Made by a program: the position numbers and the translations under genes. This document shows positions 19,258 through 26,189 of a stretch of 64,000 nt of DNA, piece by piece (the stretch's first letter is position 1; each line of letters begins with the position of its first letter). The notes under the pieces are model-generated. The model was not told the origin of the DNA, did no database searches, and worked only from the letters and a program-made list of their open reading frames with translations. Origin of the DNA: Methanosarcinales archaeon Met12 (GTDB lineage Archaea; Halobacteriota; UBA148; JAJOKI01); contig CP017966.2 in assembly GCA_002813105.2 (NCBI GenBank), forward strand, positions 916,745 to 980,744, given 5' to 3'.

Positions 19258-19320
19258 TAGGATTCCTAAAGACCTTCCCATATTTTTAGAAATACATTAG
19301 AATCAACAAAAACCTCATTG
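19258..19320 (-). pseudogene. Remnant of a PIN toxin N-terminus
   Basis: On the minus strand the frame reads NEVFVDSNVFLKIWEGL then a stop. It is homologous at DNA level to the PIN gene at 11900-12333: both share the start region and a GGTCTTTAGGAAT segment, with about 50 bases deleted between them here. It confirms that the other copy has lost one base after FVD. It overlaps the end of hicA by a few bases. Confidence 0.65.
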
Positions 19321-19536
19321 GTCTCTCAGCTCCTCCTTACTTATCCCTGCTTGTTTTAAAATTTCAAGCAATGTTCCCTTCGGCAAATCTCTTTTATGAA
19401 GGGGGACAACAACTCTTCTTTTCGTTTCCGTGTGGTAGTAAATATGGTGGCTTCCTTTAATCCTATCCAGCACGAATCCCCTCCTTTCAAGTACCTTGAT
19501 AACTTTCTGGGGAGTAAGAGAAGGAAGTTTAGGCAT
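19315..19536 (-). CDS. hicA: HicA-type mRNA interferase toxin
   Basis: This 73-aa small double-stranded-RNA-binding-fold RNase cleaves mRNA. The product shows the HicA pattern TPQKVIKVLERRGFVLDRIKGSHHIYYH with the catalytic histidine in GSHH, and VVVPLHKRDLPKGTLLEILKQAGIS. The length is normal and the gene is intact. Its start overlaps the end of hicB by 8 nt, so both are translated from one message with the antitoxin first. Confidence 0.92.
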   Translation of the reverse strand: MPKLPSLTPQKVIKVLERRGFVLDRIKGSHHIYYHTETKRRVVVPLHKRDLPKGTLLEILKQAGISKEELRDQ

Positions 19537-19762
19537 GAGCCTCTACCGTTAGATTGTATTCCAAAGTTCCTTTTTCTGTTGGTATATCTTCGCCATGCCT
19601 TTTTAAGCTCTCTATGTATAATTCGATAGCTTCCTTCGCCATCTCTATCGCTTCGTCTATCGTGCTCCCGTATGTAACACAGCCTGGAAGAGATGGAACT
19701 ATCACTGTATAACCGCCCTCTGGCTCTTTTCTGAGCATGATTTTATAGCTTAATATTTTCAT
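19529..19762 (-). CDS. hicB: HicB-type antitoxin
   Basis: This 77-aa partial RNase H-fold antitoxin reads EGGYTVIVPSLPGCVTYGSTIDEAIEMAKEAIELYIESL, the standard HicB signature. It lacks a C-terminal DNA-binding domain, so the pair may not repress itself strongly. It precedes and overlaps hicA. The 66-nt repeat (19791-19856) lies immediately upstream and may carry its promoter (ATTCATATAAAAAG). Confidence 0.92.
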   Translation of the reverse strand: MKILSYKIMLRKEPEGGYTVIVPSLPGCVTYGSTIDEAIEMAKEAIELYIESLKRHGEDIPTEKGTLEYNLTVEAHA

Positions 19763-19790
19763 ATATCTCCTCCTATCATCATTCCATTAC

Positions 19791-19856
19791 AGCCATTCAT
19801 ATAAAAAGATGACACTGCCAACTGAAAAATAAAGAAAATAAATTAAAAAATAAAAA
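19791..19856. repeat. 66-nt exact direct repeat, copy 2
   Basis: This segment is identical to 12549-12614. It lies between the pilin terminator and the hicBA start and would serve as the hicB leader or promoter. The other copy stands upstream of a DUF104/PIN pair. The repeat thus links the two toxin-antitoxin loci, a likely product of ectopic recombination or duplication. Confidence 0.9.
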
Positions 19857-19877
19857 AGGAGCAGTCCGCACCGCTCC
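19852..19877 (-). terminator. Terminator of the second pilin gene
   Basis: On the minus strand GGAGC and GCTCC (19858-19877) form a hairpin with a 10-nt loop, followed by T6 and further T-rich sequence. It begins 21 nt after the pilin stop codon. Related copies lie at 12609-12638 and 19166-19216. Confidence 0.65.
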
Positions 19878-19897
19878 CAATTCGTTCAGGGTTGATA

Positions 19898-20338
19898 CTA
19901 CGCTCCGGCTGTCACGGGAACGTCCAACATCAGATGCCCTGTCGGCAGATGTGTTATTATCACGCGGACTGACGCTCCAAGCCCGAAAGGGGCAAGGGCA
20001 CTGGCGTTGATCGTAACCGTCCTCCCAACCATTATATCAGTCGGGGTGACTCTGCCAGAGGGAATATGTACATCATTGACCACCACTACCAAATCCGTAA
20101 CATTCATCGGCATCGCAGTGCCAATAGGCGTCATGGTTATATTATCTGTTGTATGATTTGCTGCTACGCCCACGAACCGCAGGTCTGGTGCTGGCTCTGG
20201 CGGAGCTATTCCGAATACGAATGCTCCGATGACTGCTGCCAAGACGACCGTAATCGCCACCATCAGAATGACGCCGATGACGGCCGATACTGCCTCTTCA
20301 TCTTCCCCAAATTTCCCATTTGCTTTCATTTTCTTCAT
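19898..20338 (-). CDS. Archaeal type IV pilin-like protein, small
   Basis: This 146-aa protein has the archaeal pilin N-terminal domain: a charged leader (KKMKANGKFGEDEE) and then AVSAVIGVILMVAITVVLAAVIGAFVFGIAPPEPAPD. The short ectodomain is rich in Thr, Val and Pro. It is shorter than the pilin at 11173-11835 and could be the major or a minor subunit of the same fibre. Its terminator is described separately. A shortened duplicate of its 3' end lies at 19223-19251. Confidence 0.85.
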   Translation of the reverse strand: MKKMKANGKFGEDEEAVSAVIGVILMVAITVVLAAVIGAFVFGIAPPEPAPDLRFVGVAANHTTDNITMTPIGTAMPMNVTDLVVVVNDVHIPSGRVTPTDIMVGRTVTINASALAPFGLGASVRVIITHLPTGHLMLDVPVTAGA

Positions 20339-20388
20339 ATTTTTTCACTCCTCTTATGTTCTTTTGCACAGAGTGTCTGAAAAGGTGG

Positions 20389-20580
20389 CTATTGCTTTAT
20401 TTTTACTAGATGCTTTAATCGCCTTTGCCACATATCACTCACTTCTGTGCTGTCGCATTCGAGGTAATGTTGAACTGCTGTTGCGAGTGCTTCCTTTGTC
20501 GAACCTTCGCCGGTCTTCTTCTTCAACCGGTTTAAGTCTTCATCGGTGAGCACGGTTTGCGCATGTAATATTCTAACCAT
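20389..20580 (-). CDS. Small antitoxin-like protein (DUF5371-like)
   Basis: This 63-aa protein reads VRILHAQTVLTDEDLNRLKKKTGEGSTKEALATAVQHYLEC. The pattern, a short beta strand followed by helix-turn-helix pairs and the phrase 'STKEALxxAVxHYLxC', is that of ribbon-helix-helix-like archaeal antitoxins (DUF5371-like). No toxin is encoded next to it: the ORFs on either side are the pilin and a membrane protein. It may be an orphan regulator. Confidence 0.6.
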   Translation of the reverse strand: MVRILHAQTVLTDEDLNRLKKKTGEGSTKEALATAVQHYLECDSTEVSDMWQRRLKHLVKIKQ

Positions 20581-20650
20581 TACATCACCTCATGATAATA
20601 ATGATGATGAGGTAATATATAAAACTTTGGGTACCGACAGTTACAGATTA

Positions 20651-20658
20651 TCTTTATA
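20651..20658 (+). promoter_or_regulatory. TATA box for a leaderless DUF1614 transcript
   Basis: CTTTATAAG is centred about 27 nt before the ATG at 20682, the spacing expected for a leaderless archaeal message starting at that ATG. It supports 20682 rather than 20723 or 20744 as the true start of the downstream gene, if the poly-C tract is one base longer than shown. Confidence 0.5.
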
Positions 20659-20722
20659 AGATGGTGCGTCCTGTTCATATCATGCTTGAGCCCGACCCCC
20701 CCCCTTTCTCGAGATTTTTGCA

Positions 20723-21379
20723 TTGTTTTTCATCATCTTGATTATGTCAAAGTTGCTGGCGCTGTATTTTTATCAGGTGGGATTTAGATTCTCAGAGCTG
20801 GTCCTGCTAATGGCTATCCCATTGTTCTTCTATATTTTGCCCATGGAGAATAACTTGATGAACATACCTGTTATAGAGGTGGGCAACAAGCTCATTGGGT
20901 TCAACGTCATCGGGCTGCTGATACCCCTCATCGTTTCAGCCAAGATACTCATGCAGAAACGCTTGCCGCTCAGGGAGGTTGCGCTGATAACTACAATCGT
21001 TGCCACTGTCACATATTTATATACTAATTTTGATCCAGACGTCGGAATCATCATATACTTTTTCGCGATACCGCCAATGCTCGCTGCAGCCATTGCATTC
21101 ATACTAAAAAAAGACCCCAGAGTTAATGACTATAACACTGCGCTGATGACATATGTGTGCGCCACCCTTGGCATATTAATAGGGGCTGATGTGCTTTACC
21201 TATATCACATATTGCAATGGTGGAGGCCAGATGGAGCAGTGTTCATCATCATCGGCGGAGCAGGTGTCACCGATGGCATTTTTCTGGCAGGTATTATCGC
21301 TGTTTTGTTTGATCTGATATTTACATGTCAAGAGCACAACGTGGTCAAGGATTTCGTCAGGATGTTAAAACAGGACTAA
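20723..21379 (+). CDS. DUF1614-family membrane protein, N-terminus out of frame at a C-run
   Basis: This polytopic protein of about 218 aa has NLMNIPVIEVGNKLIGFNVIGLLIPLIVSAKIL, DPDVGIIIYFFAIPPMLAAAIAFIL and GGAGVTDGIFLAGIIAVLFDLIF. The 'NIPV', 'GGAG' and 'DGIFLxG' patterns are those of the DUF1614 family, whose function is unknown. In this frame the first start is TTG at 20723, which cuts into helix 1. The better start, ATG 20682 behind a TATA box, is in another frame because a run of nine C (20696-20704) intervenes. Ten would give one continuous protein beginning MLEPDPPP. It is followed 4 nt later by a CBS-ParB gene. Confidence 0.75.
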   Translation: MFFIILIMSKLLALYFYQVGFRFSELVLLMAIPLFFYILPMENNLMNIPVIEVGNKLIGFNVIGLLIPLIVSAKILMQKRLPLREVALITTIVATVTYLYTNFDPDVGIIIYFFAIPPMLAAAIAFILKKDPRVNDYNTALMTYVCATLGILIGADVLYLYHILQWWRPDGAVFIIIGGAGVTDGIFLAGIIAVLFDLIFTCQEHNVVKDFVRMLKQD

Positions 21380-21383
21380 TATT

Positions 21384-22229
21384 ATGACATTATTAGATAT
21401 TATAAATACTCTGCCGACCAAACTACTTGAGATGCCCATGACAGACAAACTGAAAGTTGGGGATTATATGACCTATGATGTCGACATCGTCTCGCCTGAC
21501 AGCACGGTGGCAGACGTCATAGGACTCATCGAGAGGACAGGGCACGAGAGTTTCCCGGTCGTAAGGAACGGCAAGGTAGATGGCTATGTCACCTCTACGG
21601 ACTTGCTGTTATGCGGTCAGAATGACAAGATATCCAAAGTCATGTCCACCGACCTCGTGCTTGCGCACCAGGAGATGGACCTGGCCGATGCGGCAAGGGT
21701 GATGTTCAGAACAGGCATGTCCAAATTGCCAGTGGTCGATAAGCACGGGAAGCTCATCGGTCTTCTCAGCAACGCAGACGTCATACGCTCGCAGATCGAG
21801 CGGGCGGACCCGAAAAAGGTCTGGAAGTTAAAGAGGACGCTGGAAACCATTCACGACGTAAAGATAAGCGTGGCAAATGATAAAGTGGCGATAAACCAGC
21901 TCGTTCCGACGCAATCAAAAATTTACGCAGACGAGCTCGAGGGCAGGACATATGAATTGAAAAAAGGCATGGTCGAACCGATAGTCGTCATACGAAAACC
22001 CGGCAAACTGCTCCTGGTAGACGGGCATCACAGGGTTATCGCGGCGAGAAAACTTGGCATCGACACGATGGATGCATACATACTCATATTGGAAAAAGAT
22101 ATATCGCTTGGAATGGAAAAAACTGCCAGAAATATTGGGCTTCATTCGCTGAACGATATAAAAATACTGGACTATCCCCCGCACCCATTAGTCGAGTTCA
22201 CCAGAAGGGGATGGAGGAGATTGAAATGA
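21384..22229 (+). CDS. CBS-domain pair plus ParB-like nuclease-fold protein
   Basis: This 281-aa protein has two CBS motifs at about residues 20-140 (VGDYMTYDVDIVSPDSTVADVIGLIERTGHESFPVVRNGKVDGYVTSTDLL and a second ending GKLIGLLSNADVI), then a ParB-type domain from about 175 with IVVIRKPGKLLLVDGHHRVIAARKLGI. CBS pairs bind adenine nucleotides; the DGHHR motif is the CTPase/nuclease-fold signature of ParB/SbnI-like proteins. This domain order is known from archaeal genomes but its role is uncharacterised. The start ATG at 21384 is used; 21438 is an alternative. It overlaps hisE by 4 nt. Confidence 0.85.
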   Translation: MTLLDIINTLPTKLLEMPMTDKLKVGDYMTYDVDIVSPDSTVADVIGLIERTGHESFPVVRNGKVDGYVTSTDLLLCGQNDKISKVMSTDLVLAHQEMDLADAARVMFRTGMSKLPVVDKHGKLIGLLSNADVIRSQIERADPKKVWKLKRTLETIHDVKISVANDKVAINQLVPTQSKIYADELEGRTYELKKGMVEPIVVIRKPGKLLLVDGHHRVIAARKLGIDTMDAYILILEKDISLGMEKTARNIGLHSLNDIKILDYPPHPLVEFTRRGWRRLK

Positions 22230-22537
22230 GGACAGATGTTTCCATCATACGGGAAGTTTACGATGTGATAGAGGACCGAAAGAAGAATCCCAAAAAAGGG
22301 TCTTATGTATGTTCACTGTTGAGCGATGCCAATGGCCGAATCCTGAAAAAAATCGAAGAAGAATCAGGCGAATTGATAATGGCGGCAAAAAGCGGAGACC
22401 GTAAAGACATCATCCACGAATCCGCGGATTTGATATTTCACACTCTGGTGGTATTGGCTGCCAATGACATTCCCCTTGAAGATGTATTAAATGAGTTGAA
22501 ATCTCGAAGAGATTACAACTGTCGCAGGAAAGAGTAA
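22226..22537 (+). CDS. hisE: Phosphoribosyl-ATP pyrophosphohydrolase
   Basis: This enzyme hydrolyses phosphoribosyl-ATP to PR-AMP in the second step of histidine synthesis. The 103-aa product contains LLSDANGRILKKIEEESGELIMAAKSGDRKDIIHESADLIFHTLVVLAA, the HisE/MazG fold with the metal-binding EExxE and ExxD acidic residues. The start is ATG at 22226, in an ATGA overlap with the previous gene and with GGAGG 9 nt upstream. No other his genes are in the window. Confidence 0.93.
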   Translation: MRTDVSIIREVYDVIEDRKKNPKKGSYVCSLLSDANGRILKKIEEESGELIMAAKSGDRKDIIHESADLIFHTLVVLAANDIPLEDVLNELKSRRDYNCRRKE

Positions 22538-22549
22538 CATTGGTACGCT

Positions 22550-23437
22550 TCAGTACACAGCCAGCCCACTCAGGACATCCGTCCTTGTGATGATTCCCAT
22601 CATTTTTCCTTTCTCGGTTACTATCAGTCGCCCTATTTTATGCTCGTTCATTGCCTTGATGGCCTCGTTGAGCGGCCTCTCGCCGTCTATCGTTATCACG
22701 TCCTTGCTCATTATATCCTCAACCAGTGCGTTGGGTTCCCCCCTCGATATCGCCCGTCCAATGTCAGTAAACGACACGATTCCGAGTATCTCATCGTTTT
22801 CCATCACCGGGGCACCGTGGATATTGTGCTTGATTAAAACACGCGCCGCCTCCTGTATGGTCGAGTCAAGGGTGAGGGACACCATCTTCTTGGGTACATA
22901 TTCTTTGACCAATCTCTTCGGCAGGGATATCATTTCTACAATGGAGCACAGTATGACATTATCTACATCGTTGCGGCCATAGACCTCCCCCCTTATCATC
23001 AGTTTGTTCACTGGCGTGGGGCCGATCGTGATTTTATCTCCTGTATTAATCGAGCGTATATTCCCAATGACTTTTATGGATGCGTAGCATAAATAGGGAT
23101 GTCTGATGGTCGTGAAACTTATCTCCGAAACCGTAGCTCCCTCTATTTCGGAGCCGTCGCGGTGGATGCGAACCATCGCCTCCTCATCTATCTTCTCGAT
23201 GCCGATGACCTCGTATGCCTTTCCAGTTGGTATATATCCTCCCTTTGGCCCTGGAATGCCCTCCACCAGCTGGAGCACCTTCAACGTCTGCATCTGATTC
23301 CGAACTGTGCCGGGGTTTCGGTTGATAATCCTGGCTATCTCTTCCCCCCTCACAGCCTCATTTTTCTGACGGACCATGTTTATGAGGGCGGCAAGAATCT
23401 CCCTTTGAATCGGCGGCAGCTCCATGATGTTCTCCAT
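22550..23437 (-). CDS. HTH transcriptional regulator with CBS pair
   Basis: This 295-aa regulator has an N-terminal winged helix (QREILAALINMVRQKNEAVRGEEIARIINRNPGTVRNQMQTLKVLQLVEGIPGPKGGYIPT), a middle beta domain (about 85-165) and a C-terminal CBS pair (LDSTIQEAARVLIKHNIHGAPVMENDEILGIVSFTDI; ITIDGERPLNEAIKAMNEHKIGRLIVTEKGKMMGIITRTDVL). This architecture is common in euryarchaea. The ligand, probably an adenine nucleotide, is unknown. It is convergent with hisE (12 nt apart) and divergent from the NOG1-type gene. Confidence 0.9.
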   Translation of the reverse strand: MENIMELPPIQREILAALINMVRQKNEAVRGEEIARIINRNPGTVRNQMQTLKVLQLVEGIPGPKGGYIPTGKAYEVIGIEKIDEEAMVRIHRDGSEIEGATVSEISFTTIRHPYLCYASIKVIGNIRSINTGDKITIGPTPVNKLMIRGEVYGRNDVDNVILCSIVEMISLPKRLVKEYVPKKMVSLTLDSTIQEAARVLIKHNIHGAPVMENDEILGIVSFTDIGRAISRGEPNALVEDIMSKDVITIDGERPLNEAIKAMNEHKIGRLIVTEKGKMMGIITRTDVLSGLAVY

Positions 23438-23496
23438 TATAATGATTAATAAATAGTTTTTAGTCTCTTAGATGTTAAATATGTTTCGAGATGCAC

Positions 23497-23612
23497 CATG
23501 TACCACTTCAAAGAAGTGGTGGACCTGCAACTCCCATGGAGTTTCAGGTGATGGAACATGTCGCAGTTCGGAGAACTGCGAGGGTTGTATTTCCTTCGGA
23601 AATTCAACAGTG
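23497..23612. repeat. Palindrome-chain element E1 (four consecutive hairpins)
   Basis: The divergent intergenic region contains four hairpins in a row. They are ACCACTTC/GAAGTGGT with an AAA loop (23502-23520), ACCTG...CAGGT enclosing AACTCC/GGAGTT (23523-23549), CGCAGTTC/GAACTGCG with a GGA loop (23562-23580), and GTTGTATTTCC/GGAAATTCAAC (23584-23608). GATGGAACA (23550-23558) lies between hairpins 2 and 3. The same order of motifs occurs at 49083-49220. It is probably a structured RNA or a mobile palindromic element. Flanks carry the promoters of both neighbouring genes. Confidence 0.7.
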
Positions 23613-23657
23613 GCTAATTATACATCAATGTACCTTATATAATGGTATGAAGAGGTC

Positions 23658-24608
23658 ATGATATTCGAGAAATTACCGACAGTGCTTACAGCAGAAGAGC
23701 TGATTGACAAGGCGTTCAAAAAGGCATCCCGTACAGGAGGAGGAAAGGCGGTGCGGGTTAAAGCGACAGAGTCGATGATTCTGACGGCATCGAACATCAT
23801 CTCAGATAATCTCTTGAACAACGTCAGGCGATTTCCTAACTTCGATGACATACCGCAGTTTTACAGGGAGCTAACTGACATCCTCGTTGGCATAGACCAA
23901 CTCAAAATGTCGTTGTCCTCTCTGCACTGGGCGAGCACCAAAGTCAAGACACTTTCGAGGAGTTATATTGGAAACTTGCGGAAGGGCCAGAATCCTGCGG
24001 CAATTCGAAAACAAGCCTTTGGACGAATTGCCTCGGTTGTTCGGGAAATAGATTCGGATCTGAAATTTTTAAATGAGGCAAGGGGTAAATTGCGGAAGTT
24101 GCCGGCGGTGGCTGATATTCCTACGATTATAGTTGCTGGTTACCCAAACGTGGGCAAATCGAGCTTTGTCGCATGGATTAGCAGTGCAAAACCGCAGATA
24201 TCCACATATCCCTTCACGACGAAGGGCGTTTTAGTAGGACACTTCACTCATGATGGGATTGGGTACCAGGTTATCGATACTCCAGGGTTACTGGACCGTC
24301 CCCTTTCGGAGCGCAATCGCATTGAGTTACAGGCGATATCTGCGCTCAAACACCTGGGAGATGTGGTTTTGTTCATACTGGACCCAAGTGAGACATGTGG
24401 ATATTTACTTGATGCCCAGAAGCGCCTGTTAGTCGATATCGAGAAAGAACTGAAAATCCCGATAGTGGTGGTTACGAATAAAGGCGATTTGAGGGGAGTA
24501 GACGCTGACATGTCCACGAAGACAGGTGAGGGCGTAGCAGAAATAAAGGCGCAGTTAATCGAAATACTCAAGCGACCAAGGGCACGGGCATCCAGTCATA
24601 CATCTTAA
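23658..24608 (+). CDS. NOG1-type GTPase
   Basis: This 316-aa GTPase of the OBG/NOG1 family functions in large ribosomal subunit maturation. It has a helical N-terminal domain of about 150 residues (FEKLPTVLTAEELIDKAFKKAS) and a G domain with G1 GYPNVGKSSF, G2 YPFTTKG, G3 DTPGLLD and G4 NKGD. Length fits archaeal NOG1 homologues, which lack the eukaryotic C-terminal extension. The start is the ATG just after the GAGGTC sequence. Confidence 0.93.
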   Translation: MIFEKLPTVLTAEELIDKAFKKASRTGGGKAVRVKATESMILTASNIISDNLLNNVRRFPNFDDIPQFYRELTDILVGIDQLKMSLSSLHWASTKVKTLSRSYIGNLRKGQNPAAIRKQAFGRIASVVREIDSDLKFLNEARGKLRKLPAVADIPTIIVAGYPNVGKSSFVAWISSAKPQISTYPFTTKGVLVGHFTHDGIGYQVIDTPGLLDRPLSERNRIELQAISALKHLGDVVLFILDPSETCGYLLDAQKRLLVDIEKELKIPIVVVTNKGDLRGVDADMSTKTGEGVAEIKAQLIEILKRPRARASSHTS

Positions 24609-24692
24609 ATTGGCAATTGGCGAAAGTTTATAATATATGGAGATAGTATCACATAACAGACGATTAAAGTTCGTCGATATGAGGTGAAATAG

Positions 24693-25004
24693 ATGGAGAT
24701 GAGAAACATATTATTTTCAGCCATACTGGTGGCTTCGGCTTTTGTACTCACAACTTTCTGGCCAGTGGTTAGGGGAGACCCAGTGATAGTCATAGCTGCG
24801 ATGATATTTGCAGGAGCATTAGCCGCACTGTTTGAGAGCATGGATACGCGGTTGAGCGTTCTGGAAAACAAGCTCGATGCCAAGGAGCGCTCACTAAGGG
24901 TGAACATCCAGGGAGTCGAGGAAAACGTGGAACGAAAGCTAACTGCTACCGTCAAAAGAATCAATGAGGCAGTAGAATCGCTTACAAAACGCGAATATCG
25001 ATAA
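24693..25004 (+). CDS. Membrane-anchored coiled-coil protein, unknown
   Basis: This 103-aa protein has two hydrophobic helices (LFSAILVASAFVLTTFWPVV and VIVIAAMIFAGALAALF) followed by a 50-residue charged coiled coil (ESMDTRLSVLENKLDAKERSLRVNIQGVEENVERKLTATVKRINEAVESL). No family was recognised. It starts 84 nt after the NOG1-type gene with GAGGTG 9 nt before the ATG, and ends 9 nt before tatD. The topology suggests a membrane-tethered oligomer. Confidence 0.7.
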   Translation: MEMRNILFSAILVASAFVLTTFWPVVRGDPVIVIAAMIFAGALAALFESMDTRLSVLENKLDAKERSLRVNIQGVEENVERKLTATVKRINEAVESLTKREYR

Positions 25005-25013
25005 TCGATTAAG

Positions 25014-25802
25014 ATGTCACTACGCCTGGTAGACGTCCATTGCCATTTGCAGCACGAAAAATACGATGGTCGCCTGGATGAAATAATAGAGCAGGCAAAA
25101 CGTAAAATGGATTTTTTAATCGTTTCTGGCGCCAATATACCATGGAACAGGAGGGCAATCGAATTATCTACCAGGCATCCCGATTTTATTTATGCCACGG
25201 CAGGAATCCATCCATGCCAAAATATAAGCGACTCGGAGTTTTTAAGCGAAATTAGATACATAGAGGAGAATGCGGATAAAATAGTGGCAATTGGAGAAAC
25301 TGGACTCGACCATTTCTGGGATACCGATGAGAATATACTACAGGCGCAAAGGCGAAGATTTGAAGAGCTGATAGGATTATCCAGGTCATTAAGCCTCCCA
25401 TTGGTTGTGCACTCGAGAAAAGCAGAGGACGCAGTAGTAAGCGTTTTAGAAAGCGTTTTAGAAAAAAACGATACAAAAAACGATATGAACAACGTCATTA
25501 TGCATTGCTTTTCAGGAAGCAAAAAAATAATGGAGCGATGCATCGGACTTGGCCATTATATCTCATTTTCGACCATGATACTGGCGTCTAAATTGCATAA
25601 AAAACTCGCAAAATCCTGTCCTGTTGAAAATATCCTGCTTGAAACGGATGCGCCCTATCTCGCACCTTCTGGAACGACAAATTTTCCCTGGAATGTCGAA
25701 CTCTCGATTAAAAAAATCTCAGAAATAAAAAATATGGACGCAACGGAGCTCTTAAACCAGGTGTATGAGAACTCATTAAGCGCGTTTAATATTGGGAGAT
25801 AA
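25014..25802 (+). CDS. tatD: TatD-family metal-dependent hydrolase / DNase
   Basis: This 262-aa TIM-barrel hydrolase has the family metal ligands in order: DVHCHLQHEKYD, IGETGLDHFW, VHSRKAEDAV, MHCFSG and ETDAPYLAPSG. TatD proteins are 3'-5' exonucleases acting on DNA or D-aminoacyl substrates. Length is normal. It follows the coiled-coil gene by 9 nt and its 3' end overlaps the convergent 108-aa gene by 27 nt. Confidence 0.92.
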   Translation: MSLRLVDVHCHLQHEKYDGRLDEIIEQAKRKMDFLIVSGANIPWNRRAIELSTRHPDFIYATAGIHPCQNISDSEFLSEIRYIEENADKIVAIGETGLDHFWDTDENILQAQRRRFEELIGLSRSLSLPLVVHSRKAEDAVVSVLESVLEKNDTKNDMNNVIMHCFSGSKKIMERCIGLGHYISFSTMILASKLHKKLAKSCPVENILLETDAPYLAPSGTTNFPWNVELSIKKISEIKNMDATELLNQVYENSLSAFNIGR

Positions 25803-26102
25803 CTCGCCAGACCAATCATACGCCGTGGCTACTAATCTTTCGGTCTTTTCCATGATGGCTTCGGCGTCGGCTACATTCTTTACCGACCTTATGTCTATTC
25901 GTCCGTTCCTGTAAATCATGACCGTCTTGCCATCGATCTCGAACTTGGCCACGCCAAGGTCTTCGGCGCATTTCAGGTTGGCGACGCGCTTTTTTAACAA
26001 CTGGCAGAGTTTTTTCATGAAAAAGGGTCTGCTGAAACTACTTTCCGCTATATACTTATCCGGGTCATCGGTACAGTGTCTTGCCAGCGAGATCTTGTAC
26101 AT
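25776..26102 (-). CDS. Conserved-looking archaeal protein, unknown
   Basis: This 108-aa protein starts at the ATG giving MYKISLARHCTDDPDKYIAE. The longer frame back to 26147 is not preferred because MYKI has the better-conserved look. A central segment AKFEIDGKTVMIYRNGRIDIRSVKNVADAEAIMEKTERLV suggests a small alpha/beta protein with a DNA- or nucleotide-binding-like ferredoxin fold, but no family was recognised. It overlaps tatD tail to tail and is divergent from fen, whose ATG is 88 nt away. Confidence 0.7.
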   Translation of the reverse strand: MYKISLARHCTDDPDKYIAESSFSRPFFMKKLCQLLKKRVANLKCAEDLGVAKFEIDGKTVMIYRNGRIDIRSVKNVADAEAIMEKTERLVATAYDWSGELSPNIKRA

Positions 26103-26189
26103 GATTACTTCATTGTGCCTTAAGGTATATTTAGTTTTAAGGGGCACAAAGTATAATAAAGTACAATTGAAAACCTATTCGGAGCGGCC

